A stretch of 64,000 nucleotides of DNA, taken from Photorhabdus sp. CRCIA-P01 (lineage in GTDB: Bacteria > Pseudomonadota > Gammaproteobacteria > Enterobacterales > Enterobacteriaceae). The notes beneath the pieces were generated by a model. It was given only the letters and a program-made list of their open reading frames with translations, did no database searches and had not been told where the DNA came from. This document shows positions 39,171 through 49,436 of the stretch, one piece after another; position 1 is the first letter of the stretch; every line of letters starts with the position of its first letter. The position numbers were made by a program, and so were the translations under genes. The stretch covers positions 1 through 64,000 of the forward strand of contig NZ_NMQR01000013.1 of assembly GCF_003545805.1 (NCBI RefSeq). Reading direction: 5' to 3'.

Positions 39171-40367
39171 ATGTCAGCATCATTTTATCAGCAAATTAAT
39201 GAACAATTAGAACAAGCCCACTCTGAGGGGTTATTCAAAAATGAACGTATCATCACTTCTGCACAAAATGCTGACATTGCTGTAGCCGATGGCAGCCATG
39301 TTATTAACTTCTGTGCAAATAACTATTTAGGTTTGGCTAATCACCCTGAGCTTATTGCCGCTGCTAAAGCGGGAATGGATAGCCACGGTTTTGGTATGGC
39401 ATCTGTTCGTTTTATTTGCGGGACTCAGGATACTCATAAAGAGCTGGAAAAAAAACTGGCGGAATTTTTGGGTATGGAAGATGCCATTCTTTATTCTTCT
39501 TGTTTTGATGCTAATGGTGGTCTATTTGAAACACTGTTTGGGCCGGAAGATGCCATTATCTCTGATGCACTGAACCACGCTTCTATTATTGATGGTGTCC
39601 GTTTATGCAAAGCGAAGCGTTATCGTTATGCTAATAATGATATGCAAGAGCTGAGAGTACAATTAGAGAAAGCCAAAGCAGATAATGCACGCCATATTGT
39701 GATTGCAACCGATGGTGTGTTCTCGATGGATGGTGTGATTGCTGATTTGAAGTCTATCTGTGATCTGGCTGATGAATTTGATGCAATGGTCATGGTGGAT
39801 GACTCCCACGCTGTTGGTTTTGTTGGTGCTCATGGTCGTGGTACTCACGAATATTGTGACGTAATGGATCGTATTGACATCATTACCGGCACACTAGGTA
39901 AAGCGTTGGGTGGTGCTTCCGGTGGTTATACTGCGGCACGTAAAGAAGTTGTTGAATGGCTGCGCCAGCGCTCACGCCCATATCTGTTCTCCAACTCACT
40001 GGCCCCGGCGATTGTAGCGGCATCCATCAAGGTGCTGGATATGCTGAAAGAGGGAGATGCATTGCGTGATCGTCTGTGGAATAACGCTAACCTGTTCCGT
40101 GAAAAAATGACAGCCGCAGGTTTCACTTTGGCGGGTGCTGACCATGCGATTATTCCGGTCATGTTAGGTGATGCGAAATTGGCACAGGAGTTTGCCGCGG
40201 AATTACTGAAAGAAGGCATTTATGTTACTGGTTTCTTCTATCCGGTAGTCCCTAAAAATCAGGCCCGTATCCGCACACAAATGTCAGCAGCGCATACGGA
40301 AGAGCAAATTGAACGCGCGGTTGCGGCGTTCACGCGAATTGGTAAGCAATTAAATATAATTGCATAA
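39171..40367 (+). CDS. kbl: 2-amino-3-ketobutyrate CoA ligase (glycine C-acetyltransferase)
   Basis: Kbl cleaves 2-amino-3-ketobutyrate with CoA to glycine and acetyl-CoA, the second step of threonine breakdown. The 398-aa PLP enzyme has the cofactor lysine at residue 244 in [15 protein letters not shown], plus [16 protein letters not shown] upstream of it. GGAGAAAATAA precedes the ATG. It is followed by tdh after 9 bases. Confidence 0.97.
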   Translation: MSASFYQQINEQLEQAHSEGLFKNERIITSAQNADIAVADGSHVINFCANNYLGLANHPELIAAAKAGMDSHGFGMASVRFICGTQDTHKELEKKLAEFLGMEDAILYSSCFDANGGLFETLFGPEDAIISDALNHASIIDGVRLCKAKRYRYANNDMQELRVQLEKAKADNARHIVIATDGVFSMDGVIADLKSICDLADEFDAMVMVDDSHAVGFVGAHGRGTHEYCDVMDRIDIITGTLGKALGGASGGYTAARKEVVEWLRQRSRPYLFSNSLAPAIVAASIKVLDMLKEGDALRDRLWNNANLFREKMTAAGFTLAGADHAIIPVMLGDAKLAQEFAAELLKEGIYVTGFFYPVVPKNQARIRTQMSAAHTEEQIERAVAAFTRIGKQLNIIA

Positions 40368-40376
40368 GGCATCTCT

Positions 40377-41402
40377 ATGAAAGCATTGTCAAAGTTAAAA
40401 GCAGAAGAAGGCATCTGGATGGTCGATGTGCCTAAACCAGAGTTGGGGCACAATGATGTGATGATCAAAATCCGTAAAACGGCGATTTGTGGTACGGATG
40501 TGCACATCTATAACTGGGATGACTGGTCGCAAAAAACCATTCCTGTACCGATGGTTGTTGGTCATGAGTATGTTGGCGAAGTTGTTGCGATTGGTCAGGA
40601 AGTAAAAGGTTTTAAAATTGGTGACCGGGTGTCTGGCGAGGGACATATTACTTGTGGTCACTGCCGTAACTGTCGTGGTGGCCGTACTCATTTATGCCGT
40701 AATACCATTGGCGTGGGGGTAAATCGCCCCGGTTGTTTTGCTCAATATCTGGTTATTCCTGCATTTAATGCGTTCAAAATCCCAGATAACATCTCTGATG
40801 AACTGGCTTCTATTTTTGACCCATTTGGCAATGCTGTTCATACCGCGCTTTCGTTTGATCTGGTTGGTGAAGATGTGCTGGTTTCTGGCGCAGGCCCAAT
40901 TGGTATTATGGCAGCGGCAGTCTGTAAACATGTGGGTGCGCGTCATGTTGTTATCACAGACGTTAACGAATATCGCCTTGAACTGGCACGTAAAATGGGT
41001 GTCACCCGTGCGGTGAACGTTAGCCAGGAGAATCTGACTGATGTCATGGCGGAACTGGGTATGACGGAAGGTTTTGATGTTGGTTTGGAAATGTCCGGTG
41101 CACCGGCGGCATTCCGTACCTTATTGAATACCATGAATCACGGCGGGCGTGTGGCGTTGTTGGGCATTCCACCATCGGATATGGCAATTGATTGGAGTCA
41201 GGTGATTTTCAAAGGCTTGTTTATCAAAGGTATTTATGGCCGTGAAATGTTTGAAACCTGGTACAAAATGGCTACATTGATTCAGTCTGGTTTGGATCTG
41301 ACCCCCATTATCACTCACCAGTTCTCTATTGATGATTTCCAGCAAGGTTTTGACATCATGCGTTCAGGGCAGTCTGGTAAAGTTATTCTGAACTGGGATT
41401 AA
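40377..41402 (+). CDS. tdh: L-threonine 3-dehydrogenase
   Basis: Tdh oxidises threonine to 2-amino-3-ketobutyrate, the substrate of Kbl. The 341-aa medium-chain zinc dehydrogenase has the catalytic-zinc text [15 protein letters not shown] (Cys38), GHEYVGEV, the structural-zinc Cys set [15 protein letters not shown] (about residues 93-107), and the NAD-binding [12 protein letters not shown] near 170. The two-gene kbl-tdh operon ends at a hairpin. Confidence 0.97.
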   Translation: MKALSKLKAEEGIWMVDVPKPELGHNDVMIKIRKTAICGTDVHIYNWDDWSQKTIPVPMVVGHEYVGEVVAIGQEVKGFKIGDRVSGEGHITCGHCRNCRGGRTHLCRNTIGVGVNRPGCFAQYLVIPAFNAFKIPDNISDELASIFDPFGNAVHTALSFDLVGEDVLVSGAGPIGIMAAAVCKHVGARHVVITDVNEYRLELARKMGVTRAVNVSQENLTDVMAELGMTEGFDVGLEMSGAPAAFRTLLNTMNHGGRVALLGIPPSDMAIDWSQVIFKGLFIKGIYGREMFETWYKMATLIQSGLDLTPIITHQFSIDDFQQGFDIMRSGQSGKVILNWD

Positions 41403-41430
41403 CCGACCGAGTCAGTTATCACTAAAATTG

Positions 41431-41461
41431 ATAGGCGCTTTTAGCTCTTGAGCGCCTATTT
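41431..41461 (+). terminator. Terminator after kbl-tdh
   Basis: ATAGGCGCT (41431-41439) pairs perfectly with AGCGCCTAT (41451-41459) around an 11-base loop and is followed by a short T run. Confidence 0.75.
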
Positions 41462-41538
41462 GAGGCATTAGCAATATTGCAAGCTATCATCGATCAATAG
41501 AAATAATAAAATAATTAGCCATTTCTTAAGATGAATTT

Positions 41539-42465
41539 CTATTCTGTTTTATCCTGAGATTTATTTCCGGCCAGTTTCTGAATGTATCGACTCACCGTAT
41601 TCACAATAGGATTATCAACCAGAGTATCGCCAATAACGGCCAGATAATCTTGGCTGGTAACTGTGACGGGTGATTCTTTTATTTCACACAGCTTGCCCCA
41701 TTTATGGTGATTATCACCAACAGGTTTGCCACTTAACAACCTACTTGGGCTGACTAACTCAATATCAGTGGGAAGCGTTGGCAGCATCTGTTGTAGGGCG
41801 CGAATGGTTGTTGGATGAGGATGGCCGATAGCAATAGCGGAACCATTCTTACGGGCAATGGAAATTGCACGGTTTAACTGATGGCGAGTTTCTGCTTCTG
41901 ATTGCACATCATCCAGGAAAACATGACGACGGATAACGCGTACAGGCGTGCCTTGTGCTGCCTTTGTTGCCTGAGTATTGCCAATCGTCACGCTGTCGAG
42001 AAAATAGAGGTTATAACCAGACAGTGAGCGCATCACTTTCTGCATTCCCGGTAAGCTCGAAGTCATCGCGCTGCCCATATGGTTATTGATTCCTACAGCA
42101 TAAGGGACTTTTTGTATTGCGCGCTGGATGATGCGGTCAATTTCTTCACTGCTCATGGTTGGTTGGAGAGTATCCGGTTCTAGCAGTTGTTTGCTTAAAG
42201 GTGCCATTGGCAGGTGGATTAAGATCTCCCGCCCTTGTTTGTATGCTTTTTCAGCCATTTCCCTGCCATGTGGTGAATCCGGCAGAATGGCGATAGAGAT
42301 TGCAACAGGCATCTGCAATATTTTGTTTTCATTATGAGGACGATAGCCAAAATCGTCGATAACGATAGCCAAACGGGCAGCACTGGCTTGTAGGCTCAAA
42401 AGTAATAGGGCGGTAGTACCAATGCGTTTTGCGAACTTGCGTTGTCTCACCTGATTATCTCCCAA
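41539..42465 (-). CDS. yibQ: YibQ-type divergent polysaccharide deacetylase family protein
   Basis: The 308-aa protein has an N-terminal signal sequence (about residues 12-28, ALLLLSLQASA). It is followed by the YibQ domain: LAIVIDDFGYRPHN, then REILIHLPMAP, AVGINNHMGSAMTS, and FLDSVTIGNTQA. It is a periplasmic protein of the divergent polysaccharide deacetylase family (PF04748 type). Its biochemical activity is not established. It overlaps the envC end by 11 bases, so the two are cotranscribed as in E. coli. Confidence 0.92.
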   Translation of the reverse strand: MGDNQVRQRKFAKRIGTTALLLLSLQASAARLAIVIDDFGYRPHNENKILQMPVAISIAILPDSPHGREMAEKAYKQGREILIHLPMAPLSKQLLEPDTLQPTMSSEEIDRIIQRAIQKVPYAVGINNHMGSAMTSSLPGMQKVMRSLSGYNLYFLDSVTIGNTQATKAAQGTPVRVIRRHVFLDDVQSEAETRHQLNRAISIARKNGSAIAIGHPHPTTIRALQQMLPTLPTDIELVSPSRLLSGKPVGDNHHKWGKLCEIKESPVTVTSQDYLAVIGDTLVDNPIVNTVSRYIQKLAGNKSQDKTE

Positions 42466-43762
42466 GCCACGGTTGTGGGTTTACCGCTCTTCCCTGACGG
42501 CGGATTTCAAAATAGAGTGCGGGTTGCTGCTGACCGCCACTGTTTCCGACCAATGCAATAGGTTGTCCGGCACGAACTTGCTGGCCGACCCTGACCAGGG
42601 CACTCTGATTATAGCCATAGAGACTCATATCACCTTTACCGTGCTCTATAACGACAACCAGCCCATAGCCTTGCAACCAGTCAGCCAACAGCACCCGGCC
42701 ATCGGATATCGCTTTGACTTCAGTGCCTTCCGTGGCTGAAATCACCATGCCTTTCCAGCGTAATTCGCCTTGCAGCGCTTCACCAAACTGATGTATCACC
42801 TTACCGTGGACAGGCCAGATTGCCTGACCAGCCGGACGGCCAAGGCCCCCGGTACGTGCCATCAATGCGCGTTCATCTTCAGTTGGCTTATAGCTGGAGC
42901 CTTTTTGCTGTGCTTGTTTCTGTTTCGCTGCAATCTGAGCACGGACACGGGCCGCTTCTTTGGCTTCTCGTTCAGCACGTGCTTTCGCTTCTCGTTCTGC
43001 CTTGGCAATTTTATCTTGCAGACGGGTTTCATTTTGTTTTAGTTCAGCGAGATTTTTCTGGTCTTTCTTTAAGGAGGATTCCAGTTCAGTTAGGGTTTTT
43101 TGTCGGGCGCTACGGGCCACTTCCATCTGCTGCTTCTGTTGTTGTTGCTCAGTCAGAACTTGTTTTTGCTCTTTCTGTTTCTGTTGTTCGAGTTTTTTCT
43201 GTTCAGTTAAATCCACTGTTGTTTGCTCAAGTTTAACAATGGTGTCCTGACGGGCTTGATTAAGGTAGCTATAGTAAGCGAGTATGCGCTCATCCCTCTT
43301 ACCCTCCTCTCCTCTGAACATGAGTTCAAGCCCTTGATGTTGCCCTTGACGGAATGCAGCATCCAATTGGCGTGCCAACATATCTCGTTGCGCTTTTTGT
43401 TGTTTTTCCAGTTTTTTGATGTTGGAGACTAGAGCGGTAATCTCTTTATTCAGCTTACTGAGTTGAGTTTGGGTGTTGTGTAGAGATTGACCAATTTTGG
43501 AAATGGTATTTTCCTGATCTTTCAGTTGATTTAGCAAAGAACTCCGTTTTTGCTGCTGTTGTTGCACGCTTTTCTCTTTCTCCGCGATGTTTTGTTGGAG
43601 ATCTTTCAGCTGATTTTTATTGGCGATAATTTGATTCGCAAAGGTATTAAAGCTGAAAATAGCCAACAGGAAAGCATAGAACAATAAGGCACAGATATTA
43701 TTCCGCCGTGAGTTCTGATTGCGCCGATAATTACGGCTATGCATTTCCTTGTTGTCAGCCAT
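42455..43762 (-). CDS. envC: Murein hydrolase activator EnvC
   Basis: EnvC is recruited to the septum by FtsEX and activates the amidases AmiA and AmiB for daughter-cell separation. The 435-aa protein has a signal/anchor (about residues 24-44). A long Gln/Lys/Glu-rich coiled coil follows to about residue 290. The C-terminal LytM-type domain (WPVHGKVIHQFGE, then SLYGYNQSALVRVGQQVRAG) has lost the zinc ligands, as expected for an activator. gpmM, which precedes envC in E. coli, is absent here. Confidence 0.95.
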   Translation of the reverse strand: MADNKEMHSRNYRRNQNSRRNNICALLFYAFLLAIFSFNTFANQIIANKNQLKDLQQNIAEKEKSVQQQQQKRSSLLNQLKDQENTISKIGQSLHNTQTQLSKLNKEITALVSNIKKLEKQQKAQRDMLARQLDAAFRQGQHQGLELMFRGEEGKRDERILAYYSYLNQARQDTIVKLEQTTVDLTEQKKLEQQKQKEQKQVLTEQQQQKQQMEVARSARQKTLTELESSLKKDQKNLAELKQNETRLQDKIAKAEREAKARAEREAKEAARVRAQIAAKQKQAQQKGSSYKPTEDERALMARTGGLGRPAGQAIWPVHGKVIHQFGEALQGELRWKGMVISATEGTEVKAISDGRVLLADWLQGYGLVVVIEHGKGDMSLYGYNQSALVRVGQQVRAGQPIALVGNSGGQQQPALYFEIRRQGRAVNPQPWLGR

Positions 43763-44118
43763 TTCTGTAAATATACCTTGCTACTGTATGCACTAGATTA
43801 TTTCATGATGAACAAAGCGTTACCAGATGCTACGCTGATTTTTTACACTTTCAGATGATGCTGTCTTAACATCGAAATCGGATAATAATAAACATATTAG
43901 CCTATTTATCGTTGAAATTCCTGCATGCATCCAGTGTGACAGAACAGATGCTGATAATGCACTTAACGTGTTCCATTTTTAGGGTATTTTTATTTTTTCT
44001 CGAAACTCTCCGCAAAATTTGCACCGAGCTTGTGCTATTTGGCTGTAATTGACGCAACACAAAGGTATACTCTGGAACCTTAGATATTTGTTATTAACCA
44101 ACGGGAGTTTTTGCCCCC
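43763..44118. other. Divergent intergenic region envC/yibN
   Basis: No gene is visible in these 356 bases. It must hold promoters for both envC and yibN. A TATACT at 44066-44071 lies 53 bases before the yibN start but lacks a good -35. In E. coli the gpmM gene stands between these two genes. Confidence 0.45.
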
Positions 44119-44556
44119 ATGCTGCAAGAAATCATGCAATTTATTAACCAGCATATGACCTTAAGCCTCATTTGGATTGCACTGCTGGTTGCCGTTATTG
44201 TGACTACAACGAGAGGTTTATTCTCTAGAACCAAAGAGATAACTCGTGCGCAAGCTATTAATCTGATCAATAAAGAAGAAGCCATTGTCGTGGACTTACG
44301 TTCCCGTGAAGATTTCCGCAAAGGGCATATTATTGGTTCAGTAAACCTGACTCCCTCTGAAATTAAAGACAACAATTTTGCTGAGTTGGAAAAACATAAA
44401 AAGCAGCCTGTAATTGTTGTTTCTGCGAATGGCACTGAATCTCGTACGCCGGCAGAGAATCTTATTCATGCTGGTTTTGAACGCGTATGTTCCTTGAAAG
44501 AAGGTTTGGTGGGTTGGACAGGCGAAAACTTGCCATTAGCGTGTGGTAAAAAGTAA
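44119..44556 (+). CDS. yibN: Rhodanese-like membrane protein YibN
   Basis: The 145-aa protein has one N-terminal transmembrane helix (about residues 14-34) and a cytoplasmic rhodanese fold: [19 protein letters not shown], then [11 protein letters not shown]. The active-site loop position where rhodaneses carry Cys reads Ser here, so sulfurtransferase activity is unlikely; E. coli YibN also lacks a normal site. It precedes secB and gpsA in the conserved order. Confidence 0.92.
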   Translation: MLQEIMQFINQHMTLSLIWIALLVAVIVTTTRGLFSRTKEITRAQAINLINKEEAIVVDLRSREDFRKGHIIGSVNLTPSEIKDNNFAELEKHKKQPVIVVSANGTESRTPAENLIHAGFERVCSLKEGLVGWTGENLPLACGKK

Positions 44557-44625
44557 TCATTTTGGGCGTGAATGGTGACATTCACATAAAAAATTTAATA
44601 AGGACATCTAAAGGTAACAATTATT

Positions 44626-45102
44626 ATGTCAGAACAAAGCAATACAGAAATGGCTTTCCAGATCCAACGTATTTACACCAAAGATATCTCTTTTGAAGCA
44701 CCAAACGCACCGCAAGTGTTTCAGCAGGAATGGCAGCCGGAAGTAAAACTGGATCTGGATACAGCTTCCAGTGAGTTGGCTCAAGGGGTTTATGAAGTTG
44801 TTCTGCGTGTGACTGTAACCGCAGCTTTGGGAGAAGAGACGGCATTCCTGTGTGAAGTACAGCAAGGGGGTATTTTCTCTATTGACGGTATCGAAGGAAC
44901 TCAACTCGCTCACTGCTTGGGGGCATATTGTCCGAATATCCTGTTCCCATATGCTCGTGAATGCATCACTAACTTGGTTAGCCGTGGTACCTTCCCACAA
45001 CTGAATCTGGCTCCAGTAAACTTTGACGCTCTGTTCATGAACTACCTGCAACAGCAGGCAGAACAGTCTCAGGGCGGTGAACAAACTGAACAGGAAGCTT
45101 AA
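44626..45102 (+). CDS. secB: Protein-export chaperone SecB
   Basis: SecB is a tetrameric cytoplasmic chaperone that hands unfolded precursors to SecA. The 158-aa protein has the family text [19 protein letters not shown] near residue 12 and [19 protein letters not shown] near 110. Its stop overlaps the gpsA start by one base (TAATG). Confidence 0.97.
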   Translation: MSEQSNTEMAFQIQRIYTKDISFEAPNAPQVFQQEWQPEVKLDLDTASSELAQGVYEVVLRVTVTAALGEETAFLCEVQQGGIFSIDGIEGTQLAHCLGAYCPNILFPYARECITNLVSRGTFPQLNLAPVNFDALFMNYLQQQAEQSQGGEQTEQEA

Positions 45103-46124
45103 TGAATAGTACTGTTTCTATGACAGTGATCGGTGCCGGTTCATACGGCACCTCATTAGCCATTACGCTGGCTCGTAATGGTCATAATGTTGTACTTTGG
45201 GGGCATAATCCAGAGCATGTTGGGGCATTGCAACAGTCGCGTTGTAATCAGAAATTTCTGCCGGATGTTTCCTTTCCTGATAGTTTATTGCTTGAAACAG
45301 ACCTAATAAAAGCACTAACAGCGAGCCGCGATATTCTTGTTGTGGTACCTAGCCATGTGTTTGGTGAAGTGCTGAAGCAGGTAAAACCACATCTACGGCC
45401 TGATTCACGTATCGTCTGGGCAACTAAAGGTTTGGAAGCTGATACCGGTCGGTTACTACAGGATGTGGCCCGTGAGATATTAGGCAATGAAATACCGCTA
45501 GCGGTGCTCTCTGGGCCAACATTTGCTAAAGAGTTAGCGGCTGGTTTGCCTACTGCGATTGCTATTTCCGCGACGGAATCTGCTTTTGGCGATGAACTTC
45601 AGCAATTATTCCACTGTGGCAAAAGCTTCCGGGTTTATAAAAATCCTGATTTTATTGGTGTTCAGCTCGGTGGTGCCGTAAAAAACGTGATTGCCATTGG
45701 TGCGGGAATATCTGATGGTATGGGTTTTGGTGCTAATGCTCGTACTGCCTTGATTACCCGTGGATTGGCGGAAATGAGTCGCCTTGGTACAGCGCTTGGT
45801 GCTGATCCTTCAACCTTTATGGGCATGGCGGGATTGGGCGATTTGGTCTTAACTTGTACTGATAATCAATCACGTAACCGTCGTTTTGGCATGATGTTGG
45901 GGCAGGGAATTAGTGTCGAAGAAGCCCAATATCAGATTGGACAGGTTGTTGAAGGTTACCGCAATACCAAAGAAGTACGTGCGTTGGCTAATCGTGCCAA
46001 TGTAGAAATGCCGATTGCAGAACAAATCTATCAGATACTCTATTGCAATAAAAATGTGAAAGAAGCTGCTCAGGCATTATTAGGAAGAGCCAGAAAGGAT
46101 GAGAGCGATGACGTGCGCTCTTGA
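45102..46124 (+). CDS. gpsA: Glycerol-3-phosphate dehydrogenase [NAD(P)+]
   Basis: GpsA reduces dihydroxyacetone phosphate to sn-glycerol-3-phosphate for phospholipid synthesis. The 340-aa enzyme has the nucleotide-binding [15 protein letters not shown] (about residues 10-24), [17 protein letters not shown], and the catalytic-domain [19 protein letters not shown] with its Lys. It lies between secB (1-base overlap) and cysE. Confidence 0.97.
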   Translation: MNSTVSMTVIGAGSYGTSLAITLARNGHNVVLWGHNPEHVGALQQSRCNQKFLPDVSFPDSLLLETDLIKALTASRDILVVVPSHVFGEVLKQVKPHLRPDSRIVWATKGLEADTGRLLQDVAREILGNEIPLAVLSGPTFAKELAAGLPTAIAISATESAFGDELQQLFHCGKSFRVYKNPDFIGVQLGGAVKNVIAIGAGISDGMGFGANARTALITRGLAEMSRLGTALGADPSTFMGMAGLGDLVLTCTDNQSRNRRFGMMLGQGISVEEAQYQIGQVVEGYRNTKEVRALANRANVEMPIAEQIYQILYCNKNVKEAAQALLGRARKDESDDVRS

Positions 46125-46168
46125 ATAAAAATCTAATGAGATAGGTTCTAAATGTGAGAGTAAAAAAT

Positions 46169-46990
46169 ATGTCGCTAGAGGAATTGGACGAAGTTTGGAA
46201 GAACATAAAAACAGAAGCGAGAGCGCTGGCTGAATGTGAACCGATGTTAGCCAGTTTTTTTCATGCAACGTTACTCAAACATGAAAATCTTGGTAGTGCC
46301 TTAAGTTATATGTTGGCTAATAAGCTGGCTACGCCGATTATGCCGGCTATTGCTGTTAGAGAGATCGTAGAAGAGGCTTATGGCTCAGATCAAAAAATGA
46401 TTGTTTCTGCTGCCCGCGACATCATAGCGGTACGTCTACGTGATCCTGCCGTAGATAAGTATTCAACTCCTCTGCTGTACCTCAAAGGGTTTCATGCTCT
46501 ACAAGCCTATCGTATTGCCCATTGGATATGGGGAGAAGGACGTAAAGCACTGGCTATTTATCTGCAAAACCAAATCTCGATGTCTTTTGGCGTTGATATT
46601 CATCCGGCGGCAAAGATTGGCTGTGGCATTATGCTTGACCATGCTACAGGCATTGTAATTGGTGAAACGGCGGTAGTGGAGAATGACGTATCTATCCTAC
46701 AATCCGTCACCCTTGGCGGTACTGGTAAAACAGGGGGTGATCGTCATCCAAAAGTCAGGGAAGGGGTGATGATTGGCGCAGGTTCGAAAATACTGGGTAA
46801 TATCGAAATTGGTCGTGGGGCAAAAATTGGTGCGGGTTCAGTTGTACTTCGCTCTGTTCCGCCACACACAACAGCTGCTGGAGTGCCAGCCCGTATTGTC
46901 GGTAAACCAGAAAGCGAAAAGCCATCACTGGATATGAACCAGCACTTTAATGGTATCAACCACGGCTTTGAGTATGGTGATGGGATTTGA
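46169..46990 (+). CDS. cysE: Serine acetyltransferase
   Basis: CysE acetylates serine for cysteine synthesis. The ATG at 46169 gives the usual 273 aa (MSLEELDEVWKNIK); a GTG at 46154 is in frame but adds unmatched residues. The C-terminal half is a left-handed beta-helix of hexapeptide repeats (IGCGIMLDHATGIVIGETA, then VMIGAGSKILGN, IGRGAKIGAGS). It ends in the cysteine-feedback tail HFNGINHGFEYGDGI. It is the last gene of the yibN-secB-gpsA-cysE run. Confidence 0.97.
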   Translation: MSLEELDEVWKNIKTEARALAECEPMLASFFHATLLKHENLGSALSYMLANKLATPIMPAIAVREIVEEAYGSDQKMIVSAARDIIAVRLRDPAVDKYSTPLLYLKGFHALQAYRIAHWIWGEGRKALAIYLQNQISMSFGVDIHPAAKIGCGIMLDHATGIVIGETAVVENDVSILQSVTLGGTGKTGGDRHPKVREGVMIGAGSKILGNIEIGRGAKIGAGSVVLRSVPPHTTAAGVPARIVGKPESEKPSLDMNQHFNGINHGFEYGDGI

Positions 46991-47002
46991 TTTCTCGAAA
47001 TA

Positions 47003-47129
47003 TATACCCTTCATCTTTCAAGCTGCTGCTTTGTTGGCTGCTTTCACTCACCCCAGTCACATAGTGATCTATGCTCCTGGGGATTCATTCACTTGCCGCC
47101 GCGCTGCAACTCGAAATCTATTAGGTATA
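47003..47129 (+). repeat. ERIC repeat, copy 5 (127 bp)
   Basis: It starts 13 bases after the cysE stop, from TATACC to GGTATA, and is nearly identical to copies 1 and 4. It would be included in the cysE transcript. Confidence 0.92.
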
Positions 47130-47147
47130 GGTATTAATAATCTTCGT

Positions 47148-47178
47148 CATATTTTCACATATTAAATGTGAAAATATG
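47148..47178. terminator. Perfect 13-bp hairpin between cysE and the methyltransferase
   Basis: CATATTTTCACAT (47148-47160) pairs perfectly with ATGTGAAAATATG (47166-47178) around 5 bases. It is AT-rich and lacks a clean T tract on either side, so terminator function for the convergent genes is likely but not certain. Confidence 0.5.
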
Positions 47179-47213
47179 ATCTGGCATACTTAATTTATTT
47201 AATCTTCTATAAA

Positions 47214-47933
47214 TTATTTTTTTGCTACACCTATTATAATATAGTGCCAATGTTTAGGAACGACTTTATTTAGAATTTTATTATCTAACACCCCTAAAAA
47301 TTTTCTTTGAAATTCATTCCTACCAAGAGTAGCAAGGAATCCTAAAGTTGTATAATTAACATTTGAAAATGCTGATAGATAATCTGTCATTTCATTGACG
47401 GTGACATAACCCCAAGCATTTCCCCACTTAATATAATTTTTCCTGAGAAATTTATGCAATGGTGATGCAACTAAATTTTCTGCAAACCAAAACTCACCAT
47501 CTTTTTTTAGTGAATGAAATATTTGATTAATAGCCTCTTTTTGTGCTGTTTTGTTTGAGTTATAGCCGATGCCGCCTAATACTGATTTAAACATAACGAT
47601 ATCAAAATGGTTCTTATATTTAATATCCAATGCACTCAATTTTTCATATTGAATGTTATCTTCTATATTATAACGCTTATGTTTCTCCAATGCCTTTGTT
47701 GTAGGGCCATTTAGGTCGGTACATAAAACATTTCCCCCATTCAATGCAGCCCACAATGATAACCCACCATGTTCACTTCCTATTTCTAGAATATTAGCTG
47801 ATTTTAATTCTAAGCCAGAATTATCTTGCCAATATTTTAAGGCATGTCTCCAATTATATATGTCCCATTCTATGACATCTTGGAGAAATTCTTTTGAGTT
47901 TTTTGCTTTCATAGAGTAACCAATATCTATCAA
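47214..47933 (-). CDS. Class I SAM-dependent methyltransferase
   Basis: The 239-aa protein has a Rossmann motif I ILEIGSEHGGLSLWAA (about residues 48-63), an acidic end of strand 2 in VLCTDLNGP, and a motif II/III-like HFDIVMFKSVLGGIGYN and LKKDGEFWFAENL. It resembles methyltransferases near surface-polysaccharide genes. The acceptor is unknown. It is AT-rich, inserted between cysE and trmL, and probably acquired. Confidence 0.8.
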   Translation of the reverse strand: MIDIGYSMKAKNSKEFLQDVIEWDIYNWRHALKYWQDNSGLELKSANILEIGSEHGGLSLWAALNGGNVLCTDLNGPTTKALEKHKRYNIEDNIQYEKLSALDIKYKNHFDIVMFKSVLGGIGYNSNKTAQKEAINQIFHSLKKDGEFWFAENLVASPLHKFLRKNYIKWGNAWGYVTVNEMTDYLSAFSNVNYTTLGFLATLGRNEFQRKFLGVLDNKILNKVVPKHWHYIIIGVAKK

Positions 47934-48512
47934 TGAAAATGAGTTGTCTTAATATTAACTATATTAAATTATTATGATCTAAATAGTAGATCATTTGAGG
48001 GAATTAGCCCGGTTTTAGTGATCTAAATAAATTTATGAAGAGATAAAATCCCCCAATATGGTTATTCTATACTAATCATAGCACCTACGCTCTGTAATAA
48101 ACGATGATTTAACTCAAAAACTTGTTAAGAAAACCCCAGGATAAAAACTACATCTAATGTCTTCCTATTGTCCTCTACCCATTCTTTTGTCGGATATGGT
48201 ATTGGCGGCTGGAAAGTTTACCTGCTGGGTTTAAATAGCAATATGCCAATGCTTATGCATCTCATTCAATATGCTCCTGTGATGACAGATTGCTACATTC
48301 CTGAGTTGATAACCATCGTGGTTAATTGTTTTACGTACCACACTTCATCCGAGAACATGATGAAAATGGTTGCCTGGTTTTGGTGCAGTGTAGAAGACTA
48401 CTCTGCACCAGACCCACATTAAAGAAGAAAAAATTGCCGCGATACGATAAATAACGCGTCGAGTTATTGTAAAAAAGTGCAGCGATATTCGTCACGCTTA
48501 TTTAATGACACA
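47934..48512. other. Gene-poor region before trmL
   Basis: It contains an inverted repeat ATGATCTA/TAGATCAT (47974-47981 and 47987-47994) in the methyltransferase upstream region. An 84-codon frame from a TTG at 48168 has no recognisable text and no ribosome-binding site. On the minus strand a short stretch reads MFSDEVWY, slightly like a transposase catalytic strand, but stops surround it. I call no gene here. Confidence 0.5.
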
Positions 48513-49001
48513 CTAATTTTTTATGATAGCGCCTTGATAATCTAATTGTCGCCAGGCTTCAAAAACGACAACAGCAACTGAATTGGAGAGATTCATACTG
48601 CGGCTATTTGCCAGCATTGGGATACGGATTTTTTGTTGTGGCGGCATATTATCCAATACGTAAGGTGGTAGCCCTCTGGTTTCCGGCCCGAACATTAAAT
48701 AATCTCCTGCTTGATAACTTACCGCACTATGTGCCGGTGTGCCTTTTGTTGTGAGAGCAAACAAACGAGCAGAAGATTCTTCTATTAACTTTTCATTCTT
48801 TAAAAAAGCAAAATAATCATGATGTTGTTTAACATTGGCAAACTCATGATAATCCAGTCCGGCTCGACGTAGCCTTTTATCATCCCAGGTAAAACCCAGA
48901 GGCTGAATCAGATGCAATTGGAAGCCAGTATTGGCACAAAGGCGAATAATATTACCGGTATTAGGTGGGATTTCAGGTTCAAATAAGACGATGTTTAGCA
49001 T
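48513..49001 (-). CDS. trmL: tRNA (cytidine/uridine-2'-O)-methyltransferase TrmL
   Basis: TrmL (YibK) 2'-O-methylates the wobble base 34 of tRNA-Leu isoacceptors. The 162-aa SPOUT protein starts at 49001 ([17 protein letters not shown]) after GGGGGG; the frame to 49025 adds eight unmatched residues. The knot region shows [11 protein letters not shown] and [17 protein letters not shown]. It lies near cysE as in E. coli. Confidence 0.96.
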   Translation of the reverse strand: MLNIVLFEPEIPPNTGNIIRLCANTGFQLHLIQPLGFTWDDKRLRRAGLDYHEFANVKQHHDYFAFLKNEKLIEESSARLFALTTKGTPAHSAVSYQAGDYLMFGPETRGLPPYVLDNMPPQQKIRIPMLANSRSMNLSNSVAVVVFEAWRQLDYQGAIIKN

Positions 49002-49178
49002 ATGCCCCCCAGAAACAAGGGGCACAGATTAGCAGAAATCAGGAGGGGGTGCAGGGGGATTTCATCTCTGGTTTATCTGTTGGAAAATCCTTCAGAGATT
49101 GCTTATCACTCGGATATATTCATTTGTTTGTGGCTACAATATGGCTATTATATAGACAAACATTGAGGGAGGTTTCTT

Positions 49179-49436
49179 ATGGCTGATACTGTTGTACGTG
49201 CCCGTGTTAATCCTAAATCCAAAGCGGCGGCGATGGCTAATGCGAAAGCTTTAGGGCTGAGTCTTTCCACTATAATTCGTATGGTGGTTAATCGTCTGGC
49301 TGTTGAGCCAGAATTACCTGCTGAGTTGCTGCAACTTAATCAGGATACATTACAGGCTATTCGAGATCTGGAAAATGGCGTAGGTGTTCACCGAGTTGAT
49401 ACGATAGATGAACTAAAGCGTGATCTTGGATGGTAA
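49179..49436 (+). CDS. RelB/DinJ-family antitoxin
   Basis: The 85-aa protein has the N-terminal ribbon-helix-helix of DinJ/RelB antitoxins (VVRARVNPKSKAAAMANAKA, then LGLSLSTIIRMVVNRLA) and a C-terminal part that would bind toxin. GAGGGAGG precedes the ATG by 6 bases. It appears intact. Immediately downstream and overlapping its end is a broken YafQ-type toxin, so this antitoxin has lost its working partner. Confidence 0.9.
   Translation: MADTVVRARVNPKSKAAAMANAKALGLSLSTIIRMVVNRLAVEPELPAELLQLNQDTLQAIRDLENGVGVHRVDTIDELKRDLGW

Noticed and set aside
42820-43236. 138-codon plus-strand frame
   Set aside because: It is antisense to the low-complexity coiled coil of envC; long open frames there follow from Gln/Lys codon use.
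48168-48422. 84-codon frame before trmL
   Set aside because: It needs a TTG start without a ribosome-binding site and shows no recognisable family text.
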